The translations under genes and the position numbers were made by a program. From Symbiodinium natans (taxonomy: Eukaryota > Sar > Dinophyceae > Suessiales > Symbiodiniaceae): DNA of 64,000 nt. Under the pieces are notes generated by a model. It saw nothing but the letters and a program-made list of their open reading frames with translations, was not told the origin of the DNA and searched no databases. Numbering within the stretch: the first letter of the stretch is position 1; the number at the start of each line of letters is the position of its first letter. Below are positions 12,654 through 21,750 of this stretch, in pieces. Location of the stretch: contig CAJNDS010000182.1 of assembly GCA_905221605.1 (NCBI GenBank), forward strand, positions 60,001 to 124,000, read 5' to 3'.

Positions 12654-13131
12654 CCAAGAGGAAGCCTGTCATGTCAGATCCCTCCACGGACTGGCGGGAG
12701 TCGCCGGAGGCATGCTCAACAAACAGTTCGCCACCGCAAAATGCGGACATGGGAGCAATGAGGTTGGGGACATCGCCGTTGTGGGCATCACGATGCAATG
12801 TGGCCTGCAAGTTTGCAAAAAGAGAAATGGTCGTGAACTCATGGGATGTGCAGATGGCTTCGACACATCGGCACAAGAACTGCGTCACAAAAGGATAGGC
12901 GTCGCAGGAGCGGCGCAGACCGGTCATGGGGCCTTGGCTGAAACAACCGGTGGAAAAACTGTACGAACCAGGATGGGAGCTGGCTCGTGGCGGCGGGTCA
13001 TGAGGCAAAATTTCCAACAAGCGCAAAACTCGATCAGCAGTGACAACATGGTCGGCAAGGAAAATTTGGGCCAAGGCTTCTGGATCAGGGGACTGCGACG
13101 GCCCGGCCACCAGGTGTGTACCTGTCTGCAA
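12412..13131 (-). pseudogene. Family A 2OG-Fe(II) dioxygenase-like domain
   Basis: A domain of about 200 residues lies between gag and the methylase. It has the iron-binding pattern of 2-oxoglutarate dioxygenases: H-x-D in LHRDAHNGD (His 12795-12793, Asp 12789-12787), a GGELFVE strand, a distal His in RHFTLPW (12609-12607), 62 residues after the first, and an Arg about six residues later in DHRIVLVAYS for the 2OG carboxylate. The spacing and the GGxLWVE-like strand match the family B domain. Members acting on DNA bases (TET/JBP, AlkB) share this pattern; the assignment to that group is inference. The frame differs from both gag and methylase, which share a frame with each other. A TAA precedes the first codon, and no ATG is nearby. 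Confidence 0.75.
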
Positions 13132-14350
13132 GATTTACGCTTGGGACAATCGACGGCCGCATGGCCGGGTTGGAAGCAACCTTTCACAGCACAGACGTGG
13201 GCTCCGCGGGGGCAAGGAGAGTTGCTGGCGGAGTGCTCGCACTTCTTGAGGTTAAAGTTGTAACAGAAGCGCTGCTTGGTGGTGGGGTGCATGCCGACGC
13301 AGCCAAGGGCAAGCAGAGCTTGAGGCACCCGTGCAAAATCGCCTGGAGCGGACTGCGATCGCGACTTGCCTTTGCCGCGGCCCTTCGGACGGCCGCGTTC
13401 CTGCCCAGCTGACTCAGGGCGGCGCTTCCTGGAGGGGCCTTGGCCATCAGAGCCAGACACAGCAAAGGGACGTGGCTGAAGAAGCGTGAGGAACTCGGTG
13501 TTGGCAATGCATCGCGGGAACCCCACATCACATGGACGGCCTGTGGCCGTGGTCTTGATGCCGGACCGGGTTTCCTCGCCGAGTAACAAGAAGAACTTCT
13601 TGTCTGCCTGCTCCAGTTGTGCCAGCGAAACCTTCGCGTAGCCCGGTGGGGGCGTCTGAAGGCGTGCCTGGAAGAGTTTCTCGATGAGGGTCTCATGGAG
13701 GTCGTACGCCAGCACGCCCGCTTGATCCAGCGCGAGGCCTCGGCGCATGAGGCAGTAGCGGATCAGGAGCTCGCTGGAGGCATCGCAGGGAGCGATCTTG
13801 TCTTGCTTGGTGAGGCGTAGGGCGCCATGGGCATCAAAAGTGAGGCCGGTATCCCGCCGTGAACTAGATGTCAACTCATGCTCGCGACTCACGCAGACCG
13901 CCCACTCGAAGTAGGCCAGGCGGTCTTGGTCGTACATCTGTACGGCCCTGTCAACCAGGCTGTCGCCTGGCTCATAGGGCCCGCGGATCTGGAACCCTGT
14001 GATGCGCTGCTGTTGTTCCTTCAGGCGCTGTGCTCGGTCTGCGGCAGGGAGCTTGCGTGCCGAGGTCTCGTCGGTGGACTCGACCTGGCTTTTGATGTCA
14101 CCGAGTAGCTCTCAGCAAAGAGCCGGCGAGCGCTCGCTAGCTGCTTCACAGTGGGAATACCCCCCAAAAGTTTGGCGATGAGATCAGTGAGAGGTTTTTC
14201 GTCGGAGGCCCCGGGCGCATAGTTGCAGGAGAAGGCGAACAGCGCCATCGTGTCGAGGCCAGCCGATTTGAACTTGTCATAATCATCGGCTGCTAGGCCG
14301 CAGGCCAGTGCCCGGGCCTTGAACACTGCAGTGCTATCAGCTACCGCCAT
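12924..14350 (-). pseudogene. Family A gag with zinc-binding tail, frameshifted
   Basis: An ATG at 14350-14348 opens a frame with the capsid-like start (ADSTAVFKARALACGL), which is lost near 14105. Comparison with the plus-strand relic at 35065 shows that about 10 bases are missing after the LFAESYS codons. The frame resumes as DIKSQVESTDET and continues through DRLAYFEWAVCVSREHEL and a basic KGRGKGKSRSQS linker. A Cys/His cluster comes near the end: C-x7-C-x8-C-x4-H followed by C-x4-C-x4-H-x4-C. This is expected to bind the element RNA and form particles. The last part of the frame overlaps the dioxygenase frame from 13131 downward. Confidence 0.8.
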
Positions 14351-14439
14351 CCTGAGCAAAACTGCAACAAGCACGGAGCTACGAAGGTTTTGACATTCGT
14401 CATGCTGAACTCATGCAACAGCCACTCGCTAGGAACTAG

Positions 14440-14840
14440 AGGGCGTAGAGCACATGCTGCTAGCACCGGGTGCCCACATTGGCAAGGCCCACATTGGCCC
14501 GGAATGCGAACACAAAACAAGTCTTGCCCAAAGATTCATGCTCGGACAGGCAGAGTTCGGGGACATACAACACGTGCGAGAGAGTCCGAGAGAAAAGCAT
14601 TTCGAAATGATCGGCCAAGACATCTGGGGGCATACAACACATGCGTCGAATTGAGTGCCCACATTTGGCACGGCCCGCGTGGGCACGAATACAAAAGCAT
14701 CCTTGTGCCTGTAAACACGACCAGGAGCTAAAGGCATACAACACATGCGGTAAATCCGGGTGCCCACACCTGGCACGGCCCACATTTGGCCCAAAGTGCA
14801 TGGGAGCATGTACCAAGAATGGCTTCCGAGCTCTCCCCTG
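14440..14840. repeat. Imperfect tandem repeats in the family A leader
   Basis: Three diverged copies of a composite unit occur. GTGCCCACATTTGGCACGGCCCACA-like segments lie near 14469, 14660 and 14759, and GCATACAACACATGCG segments lie near 14562, 14629 and 14736. The block sits immediately upstream (in element direction) of the gag start. It may be leader or promoter sequence of the element, or part of a subterminal repeat. Promoter motifs cannot be called from sequence alone. Confidence 0.65.
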
Positions 14841-15063
14841 ACATCTTTTGGCACACTTCCCCGATCGCCGCTCAAAACTGGCACATTGCGGCCTAAAGAT
14901 TACTGAAACAAGTAGCGCACACGGGGTACAGGAAGGCCGGCCTCTCACTCAGGAGCTCCATGTTGTGGGACACGTTGCGGCCGCATCGCAGCTTGTTCCC
15001 CCCCTCCTCGAGAACCTTGTGGATGCATCGTGAGAACCGGTGTCAGAATCCGAGGGGTCATCA
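14841..15063. other. Spacer between repeat block and YR remnant
   Basis: About 220 bases without a recognisable feature. Short frames run in from the flanking repeat but have no domain. Confidence 0.5.
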
Positions 15064-15352
15064 TCACCCCATGGGCCAGCGACGGCATCGGCTGCGCCTC
15101 ATCCGTAGCCCCGGCATCTTCTTCGTCAGCTGAGCCCTCATAGGCTCAGGGCTCTCCGGGACTTCTTCGGGGAGGTCCGGCTCTGCGCCAGGGTTCACGA
15201 GCATGCCACTTCGAGTAACATCAGGACGGAAAAGGTCATCCCTAACCTCTTTCAGCATCGAGCACATGAGGCGTAATGGACTGGCCATGGCATCCCGGGA
15301 ATAGATGACCATGCTGCTGTGGCCACATCGCCCCGTGTGACGGTGTTCTTCA
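15064..15352 (-). pseudogene. Tyrosine recombinase C-terminal fragment (family A side)
   Basis: This frame carries the catalytic tail of a tyrosine recombinase. A box with GRCGHSS is followed by VIYSRDAMASPLR, in which the nucleophile Tyr is encoded at 15303-15301, and then by an acidic tail (GAEPDLPEEVPESPEP). The YSRDAMASPL pattern is typical of DIRS-like and other YR retroelements, whose recombinase inserts a circular DNA copy. The N-terminal two thirds, including the first catalytic Arg, cannot be recognised further upstream in this frame, so the gene is truncated. It lies just ahead of gag in the same orientation. Confidence 0.75.
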
Positions 15353-15810
15353 AGAGATTCCGAAGCCAAAGAGCAGCTGATCCAACTCCAATGGGGTGCG
15401 TCGACCAGCACCTCCGTGGGCAGGAGCAGGAAGCAGAAATGAGGTTCCCTGGGGGGACGTGTCCTCCGAGAGCCCCTCGCTCTTTCGCACCTCAAGCCAG
15501 ACGGGAATCCAAGAGGCCTCGCCCAGACACAGCAGCGGATGACGATGGGGAGTGCCCTGACCTTGCGAGCCAAGCTGACACTGGTACTCGGAAGCAATGA
15601 CGGAGCAAGCCGTACTTGCAGCAGTTGGCAAGCGTGATGCGGAGATTGAAGCTAGCAAAGTTGAGGGTGTCCGACTGTTAGAGCCACACAAGCGGTCAGC
15701 CAGTTTCGCCCTAACGACGCTTCGCGCAGAGCGAGGTCCTGGGAGCTGTCCAGAAAATGGAGCGGCTCCGAAACCTGACCACCCGCTTTTTTTCTCCTTG
15801 TGTTCATTCT
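15353..15810. other. No clear gene
   Basis: Frames of up to about 170 codons exist on both strands (for example plus 15319-15600, rich in Arg/Pro/Asp), but none has a domain I recognise. The minus-strand frame may contain scrambled recombinase sequence upstream of the catalytic piece. Confidence 0.45.
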
Positions 15811-15900
15811 TCGAGCTCTCTCTAAGGTGGAAGTGCCCAACCCTCGCCATAACACAGCTGAGAGGATTGGAGATCTAATTTTCCGGTCGGAGCCAGGGCC
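15811..15900 (+). repeat. Dispersed SINE-like repeat, copy 1
   Basis: About 90 bases starting TCGAGCTCTCTCTAAGGTGG and containing CTCGCCATAACACAGCTGAG and TCTAATTTTCCGG. The reverse complement recurs at 38135-38225 with about 80-85 percent match by eye. The coincidence of ends suggests a short interspersed element; no polymerase III box or TIR was recognised. Confidence 0.7.
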
Positions 15901-17288
15901 TACGCTGCGGGGGAGGGTGTGACTGCGATGTCGAGAACTCCAACTTCTCGACTTCTTGGTAAAGCACCTCGACGTCGGCGCATCGCGGGCCACGAGTGCG
16001 GAGCTTCTGAGCGTGATTTGAGGCCTCCACCCGAGTTACTCTGAGAACGAAGAAAACCAAGAAACGAAACGCAACCATTGATAATACTACAGCGTTTCTT
16101 ACCTATGATATTAATGGGAATGGACTCTTAGGCAGTTAAGATGTCATGAGATTGATGGTACGAAAGCAAAAGTAAAGGTTAACCGCTCATGTCCAGTCAT
16201 TACCAACACACTTTTCGAGCGTTTTCCCTCAATAATACTCCGAAGTGTGTAAAAAAACGAATATACTGAGCGAAAGACCACGAAGTACAACAAAAAAAAG
16301 AATGATGTAATGTCAAGATACGACCCTAATATGCAAAGTTCCCTGCAGGAACTTGACCACCCATCCAAATAAAAGAAAAGAATGAAAGAAACCAAAATCA
16401 AAGATAAAACCATTAAAATAGAATGACATTGAAAAACTTCTCATCAAGCAAAATTGGATAAAGACAAGTGAATGAAATGTGTGAATTTAGTGCGCTTCTT
16501 TTCATGCACTATCACTTGCATAAGGCCCGTCACTTTCACTTCTCCTTTATGCGTCGCCAGCTCACTTGACAAACGTGAAGAACATGTAAGTGAATCACAA
16601 ACGCGACCCTGGAGAAAGAATCCCAAACTGCTCGCAGGCCGCCTGGTCAGGCGAGATTCCGCCGGGTTGATGCTGCCGGTTGGCAGCAGCAGTGTTTGCT
16701 TCCGTTTTTTTGCTTTTCTCTTATGGTGTGTTGTTCCGCACTGTTCGGGCTCCGTTGGTCAACTTCCCAAAACAGCTTTAATCTACAAAGTCCCAACAAC
16801 GGTCAAGGACTGTAAGAGCCAGTCTGGGCATGGGCGCCCACAGCTGAAGTTCTAACCCTTTCAACAATCAACAACCAAAGCAAAAACACAAAAACAGCAA
16901 ATTTGCAAGCTATCAACCCGTCTTAACCTCTTTTTTTCACGTCTCCAACTCCACAACAAACAAAAAACAGCTTGTTTTCTCCAGTTTAAACAAGTTTGCT
17001 GCAAAACAACAAAATTGTCCAAAACTTCTTGGTTTAAATTAAATTTGCATTATTATTTTAAAGCGTTCTTAAAAGGCTTTTCATGGGCCGTGACAATGTG
17101 GTTCTTTAATTTATGGACTGCAGTAATTTTATAGTCTAAATTCTATTAACGCGGAATGTTCCAAAACCGAGCTCTGTGTGTAGTGTGTTTCTAACATATT
17201 CTATACTTGTGACGGTTGCGCAGTTGCTGTGGCAATTTCTGCACGTTCCGGATTGTGTGCACGTGCAGGGCATTTACTTGGTGGATTC
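15901..17288. other. AT-rich noncoding stretch
   Basis: The AT content is clearly higher than in the neighbouring elements, especially 16080-16480 and 16860-17170. I see no domain or RNA gene. The segment 16841-16930 (GCTGAAGTTCTAACCC, then CAACCCGTCTTAACCT) resembles 36950-37010, indicating another dispersed repeat shared by the two regions. Confidence 0.55.
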
Positions 17289-17335
17289 ACTTGGGTTTTT
17301 TGCCTGACGGCAAAATGGGGGTGCGAAGCACTCTC
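17289..17335 (+). repeat. Dispersed double-hairpin repeat, copy 2
   Basis: This copy nearly matches 5593-5640. The stem TTTTGCC/GGCAAAA is intact around loop TGAC (17298-17315), and the stem GTGC-GAA-GCAC follows (17321-17331). The only differences from copy 1 fall in the loop and in the length of the T run. Confidence 0.7.
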
Positions 17336-17533
17336 TGCTTGGCATCAAATCAGGGGGCCACATGGATTACATGGCCCCATTACCTACGACGGAGCTAAGT
17401 ATGGCCGAAATTTCGGGCGCGGCATGGTGTTCTAGGGCCATAGGGCCAGATTAACAAACCTGTCGGCAGTCTCATCAAGAGTCTCATATTGCCCAGCAGC
17501 GTCAGCAGATCCTCAGCAGAAGATCATCAGCAG

Positions 17534-17587
<54 letters not shown>

Positions 17588-17630
17588 ATCAGATCATAGC
17601 ATATCATATATCATCACATCGTGTCATTGT

Positions 17631-17661
<31 letters not shown>

Positions 17662-18000
17662 ATCATCGTCGTCATCATCATCCTGCCAGGTCCTGAGTCC
17701 TGAGCCCTGGCATCTTGGCAGTCCGGCTTCCCGGCGGTCCTGGTGCTGGCACGCGGTCCTGGCCTGGCATTGCCGCCGCATTGCCTGGCATTGGCATCAA
17801 TCATAATCGCATCATCGCATCGCATCATGAATCATTATGCATTGTGAAGTATGAATCATCAATCATCAGTCATCAATCATTCATTCAGTCATGACTCATG
17901 ACATGAGATCATGATGAGCCACGAGTCATGAGTCATGAGTCATGAGATCATCATGAATCAGGAACCATGAATCAGTCACAGTCACAGCCACAGTCACGGC
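17534..18000. repeat. (ATC)n microsatellites and GAGTCAT-type minisatellite
   Basis: Pure ATC runs lie at about 17534-17587 and 17629-17662, with CATATCATATC variants between them. From about 17835 to 18000 the repeat becomes a loose mosaic of ATCATCAATCATC, GAGTCATGAGTCATGAG and CAGTCACAGTCACAG. No coding frame of interest is present. Confidence 0.9.
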
Positions 18001-18515
18001 AGTCACGTGAGTCATTGCGGCCGCCGCAACCCATCGGCCACAAACACGGGTCATGAACAATGAAAAACTGCCTTGGTTTCCTTTCAGCTTTGTTCGCGTC
18101 GAATCCAGCCAAGACTTCAAACTCAGCCCATCTTTCTTTTCTGCTGTTTGGCTTGACATGCATTTTTTCCTGTTTGCAGAAAAGGCTGAAACAAAACCAC
18201 CAGCAATGAAAACAGGACTTCAAAGAACTCTGTGTTTTTCAGCTGTCCTGGCTGACACATGCAGGCCACAGAGATGCAAATTGGAGATGCTTTTTTGCTA
18301 CGTTTTTTAAAGCAAATTGTTTTCAAAATTTCAAATCTGAAAAAACGTTTAACACACAGAAAAAAACTGTTTCGAAGCATTTCAAAGTCTGCAATATGAA
18401 TAATTTTGGAATGCCTTGTTTAGAACAAAATCAAGCTCTAAGGGGGGGTTCGACATCAAGCACCTACAACCTGTGCAGTGGCTTAAGTTCGGTACGGAGG
18501 TCCCGTAAGTGAGAG
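18001..18515. other. No recognisable gene
   Basis: Only short overlapping frames occur on both strands. The recombinase reading frame that starts at 18516 cannot be followed upstream into this stretch, so the upstream part of that gene is missing or too diverged to see. Confidence 0.5.
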
Positions 18516-18724
18516 TTGCTCCTTCTGCAAGGAACGGGGGGAAGATATGGCGTCCACCTTTTCCACGTGTTTGGCTTGGTTTGGACTGATGAACCGTTGA
18601 GACGGAAGAGTCAGGGCTTGGTCACTTCCCACTATGCGACAAAGCGCAAAGAAGTCAGGAGACCGGCTTTCACCGTGGAGCAGATCAAGGTGTTGGAAAG
18701 GATCGTCATGAGCGGAAGGTCTTC
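18516..18724 (+). pseudogene. Tyrosine recombinase, 5' piece, split by the copia element
   Basis: The codons up to RRPAFTVEQIKVLERIVMSG belong to the linker before the first catalytic Arg of a YR. The frame is interrupted by the LTR at 18725 and continues at 26158 in the same phase. With the copia element and one copy of the 5-bp duplication removed, the sequence runs SGRSSYDRVAAGFFLMLAYG, which is natural for this family. The start codon and the N-terminal domain are not visible. Confidence 0.75.
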
Positions 18725-18839
18725 TGTTAGGATTTTCCCGATTTACAGCATGCCTAGATATTATGTTTTGCAGTTGTTTTACCTGTTGCTTATGACTTGA
18801 GTGATTCGAATCTGCAGGCGTCTTTACGGATTCAAAACA
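18725..18839 (+). repeat. 5' LTR of the copia element
   Basis: Starts TGTTAGGATTTTCCC and ends AAAACA. It matches the 3' LTR except that it lacks an 11-base segment after CTGTTGCT, has T for C in GCATGCCTAG, and has a shorter 3' end (AAAACA against AAAAGTTTTTCA). It is preceded by the duplication TCTTC. A primer-binding site after it was not recognised. Confidence 0.85.
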
Positions 18840-18984
18840 CGTCGTTGGAGTCTCTAGCATATTTTGGGTTGCGTTCGGGGGCCCAGGCTTTCTGATCTTT
18901 GTTTTCTTCTTTCGGGGTCCTGTGGGAACTGAGCCGTAGCTTGCGCCATATTGACCTGCCGGCTGGACAGCCGGTTGCGTCCAA

Positions 18985-19473
18985 GTGACTTTTGTGAACA
19001 CGGCAACTGTTGCCAGTTGCGATTCGCTTAAGAGTTCTTGGACAGCCTGTATCTTGAACAAGCCAGCCAACCGAACTGAATATGGGTGGCAAGCTGTCTT
19101 GGTAGGGATCCACACTGCTTTCCAGAAGAAGCTGGAAACTCTTCATACGGTTGAGCAAGTTTGGTGCTTCGGAAACACTTGCTTGAAAGATCAAGGCTTG
19201 AAGGAGAACTTTATAGATCTTGGTATAGACCGAGTGTGTGAGGAGGCAATTCCGTTTGCAAAGCAACTTCGCTTCGTCCAGGCAGAGCAAGAGGGTCCAA
19301 ATTTCAAACGAGACCTTGGACTGATCGAATTGTTGGCAGAGGACAGCCGGCCGACGTTCAAGAGAACGTTGCAGTCTTCGCCATCTGTTATCGATCTGTG
19401 TGAAACGCAACCTGCCAAGTTCCAAAGATCCTTAGTGCCCCAGATCGAAGCTGTGGATCTTGAGAGTGAGTGA
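18985..19473 (+). CDS. Accessory ORF before gag with SIM-like repeats
   Basis: An uninterrupted frame of 162 codons lies between the 5' LTR and gag of the copia element. I recognise no enzyme domain. Its last third holds three diverged repeats of about 20 residues, each with a PxFKRxL or KFQRSL part followed by a hydrophobic-acidic core (IELLAED, VIDLCE, AVDLE). Such V/I-I/V-D-L-acidic cores resemble SUMO-interacting motifs; that reading is inference. A minus-strand frame overlaps it and could instead be meaningful, but it lacks internal repeats. It could also be an upstream part of gag that lost its frame. Confidence 0.4.
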   Translation: MTFVNTATVASCDSLKSSWTACILNKPANRTEYGWQAVLVGIHTAFQKKLETLHTVEQVWCFGNTCLKDQGLKENFIDLGIDRVCEEAIPFAKQLRFVQAEQEGPNFKRDLGLIELLAEDSRPTFKRTLQSSPSVIDLCETQPAKFQRSLVPQIEAVDLESE

Positions 19474-19504
19474 GAGATTCCCGAAGTGCTTGATTGCTGC
19501 TGTG

Positions 19505-20940
19505 ATGGCATCGCAAGATGACATAAGCGATCTTGAGGTTGACTCTGGCCAAGGCGTGCACTTGCCCCAAGGTGCACAGGCGAGCCAGGCTTCAGCGTCA
19601 GCAGCACAGAATCCGTTCAGCCCTGGTAGTCTGCAAGCGCAGGGTATGTATGTGACGCCAGATGATATGATGACCATGATGAGACAGATGATGGAGGCGA
19701 CGACTGCAGCAGCAACCGCTGCACAGGCTGCCCTGAGTGCAGCAACGTCGCAAGGCAATGCAAAGCAGGGAATTGCAGGCAGTGACATGGCCCGCATTCT
19801 CCCGAAACCCGATGTGTTTAAGCCTGCAGCTGATCCAGCGAGTGCCTGCCCAGTCAGGCTTCGAGGCCCTGAGGCAGCTCATCCAGCTGTTTCAGCCGAC
19901 GTCGAGAACGCGATCGCTTGGCATCTTGAGTGCAATCACCAGCATGAACCACTTCAAGGGCAATGAGCCATTGTTGCCTCAAGTCTTAGATGGAACGTAT
20001 CTTTGAGGAGTATGAACGCAGTAGCGGCAAGAAATTGGACGATGATTTCAAGACCAGCATTTTTCTTCGTTCAATCACCCAGAGCATGCGCAACCATCTC
20101 GCGACAATTCTTACTGAAGATGTCACGTATGATGCCTTGAGGGAAGCCGCCTTGCGTTTTGAAAGAATGAATGCCAAGTGGGATGCTCGCAATCTGTTTG
20201 CAGGAGACAGCCTCTTTGCCAACAGGAGGCAACCTGCAGGGCCTAACGATGGGCCCGTGCCGGTGGAGGTCGATGCATTGCAGCGCAAGGGTAATCCTAA
20301 GGGGTATAAGGGTAAGCCAAAGGGTCCTAAGGGTGGTGGTTCACCTAAGGGTACTAAAGGTCCCAAGGGAGGAAACCCTAAAGGCCCCAAGTCCGGCAAG
20401 CCTAAAGGCAAGGGCAGAGGCGACAAAGGCCAGAAAGGAAACCCCAAAGGTCCTGATGCAGGCAAAGGTGCCCGACAGAATGTCATCTGTCATGCATGCG
20501 GCAAGCGAGGGCATTACAAGAGTGAGTGCTGGCAGAACGTGCAACATGTGCAGGGAGATGATGCGAGCACCACTGCCCCCAGCACGGCTGGACCGTCAGC
20601 GTCGCAAGTCAGGCCATCTCCTGACACCAGCACAACAATGCGTTCTGTGAACATGGTTCAGATCGACATGACGGGTGACTGGTGCGGTGGAAGCATCAAT
20701 GCACTCACCGCGGACTCTTGTCCCGCTGCCGGGGATGATTTCCTCAAGGTTGTTAAGTCGCTAGCCCTGATCCCGCACGGACACCCTAGCCTCCCCAACC
20801 TTGTGCCAGTGCAGGAGAGCAACGATCTCGTTGCGATTGCCGAGCCAGAATGCACAGTGTTTGCTCAGGCGATTGCCGAGCCAGAATACACAGTGTTTGC
20901 CCAGCAGTCCGGTGTTGAGGTCTATGATATGTCAGCATGA
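19505..20940 (+). pseudogene. Copia gag with CCHC zinc knuckle (frameshifted)
   Basis: An ATG at 19505 opens MASQDDISDLEVDSG. The capsid region needs two frame changes, near 19840 and 19990, where it passes through SGFEALRQLIQLFQ and then ERIFEEYERSSGKKLDDDF. A long basic Lys/Gly/Pro region (PKGPKGGGSPKGTKGPKG) precedes a canonical zinc knuckle, C-x2-C-x4-H-x4-C, in CHACGKRGHYKSEC. Near the end a 36-bp tandem duplication (about 20834-20905) doubles the sequence IAEPE-TVFAQ. Gag packages element RNA in cytoplasmic particles; this copy is broken in the capsid part. Confidence 0.8.
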
Positions 20941-21412
20941 AGATTGGACCGTTTGTGATGGTGTGCTTCCTGCCACAGCCACTACGGATGCTTGCCTGTG
21001 CACTCCTCACTATCCTTCCAGCAACCCTGCTACGTTCTTTGTTCAGACAGTCCAGAGCACAGCAGGTCAGCAGGGTGGATGCAGGGATATAGAGATAGTG
21101 GTTGATTCGGGTTCGGATGCATCCTGCTTGCCACTGTCCTGGGGAGACGTGGGCGTTGAGTGTGCCAACACCCAGGAAAACTTCCGAGATGCGCAAGGCC
21201 ACAAAATCACAGGTTCCAAAACCCGCATGGCAGTGTTGCAAATTGGACAAGTGCAGTTCAAGGAGAGATGGCTGCTGAGCAGTGTCAGCCGACCATTGTT
21301 TTCGGTTGGCAAGTTGATGAAGCAAGGTTGGAACATCATTCATGATGAGCACGGCGTGCCTCACTTGATGAATCCCGATGCGTCCTTGCGTGTCCCCATG
21401 CAGCCTTCTTGA
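20801..21412 (+). CDS. Copia aspartic protease region
   Basis: The frame overlaps the end of gag and contains the retropepsin active-site pattern VVDSGSDASCLPL near 21097-21135. A hydrophobic flap/strand part follows (ITGSKTRMAVLQIGQV, then RPLFSVGKLMKQGW), typical of copia-like proteases in this type of element. It would cut the polyprotein. The frame ends at TGA 21410-21412. After the stop the same frame stays open to 21754 as a variable acidic linker (21413-21754), so this may be a single-base nonsense change. Confidence 0.7.
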   Translation: MCQCRRATISLRLPSQNAQCLLRRLPSQNTQCLPSSPVLRSMICQHEDWTVCDGVLPATATTDACLCTPHYPSSNPATFFVQTVQSTAGQQGGCRDIEIVVDSGSDASCLPLSWGDVGVECANTQENFRDAQGHKITGSKTRMAVLQIGQVQFKERWLLSSVSRPLFSVGKLMKQGWNIIHDEHGVPHLMNPDASLRVPMQPS

Positions 21413-21750
21413 TTGCACTGTCCCTTTGACGCACTCCGGACTACGCTAAGGCAAGAGGCGAGTGGCTGGGCTGTTTTCGAACTGAACACGCCGCTGAGCT
21501 CACTTGACCTGTCAGAAGCTTCCTTTGTGCCGAGCCGTGTCCACAATATCATCACCATCAGATCATGCAGCAAAATCAACATCGATGAACTGTTTGGGAG
21601 AGCGCCGCCAGCCCGGCGAGACCATGTATCGGAAGATGCAGAGTCCGATGCAGGGTTACCAGACGTTCCGATAGGTGGAGTTGGCAACATAGCGGGACCC
21701 GATGACGAAATCCAGGAAGGAGATGAGCTTCCGGGGCAAGGGCGGAGGAA

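Larger units (their letters stand above)
9736..15352 (-). mobile_element. Family A YR retroelement with dioxygenase and methylase domains (decayed)
   Basis: On the minus strand the recognisable parts run: YR C-terminal piece (15352-15064), tandem-repeat leader (14840-14440), gag (14350-12924), 2OG-Fe(II) dioxygenase-like domain (13131-12412), methylase-like domain and RT start (about 12440-10572), RT end and RNase H start (10641-9736). No integrase or aspartic protease was seen, which fits a DIRS-like tyrosine-recombinase retroelement. The copy is dead: gag has a deletion frameshift, the polyprotein is in several frames, and RNase H is truncated. A relic of the same family lies on the plus strand at 35065-36490. 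The YR-first order could be real or could reflect tandem copies. Confidence 0.8.

Noticed and set aside
18832-19607. Minus-strand frames of 138-197 codons in the copia leader
   Set aside because: They overlap the plus-strand ORF and gag, run against the element direction, and show no domain.
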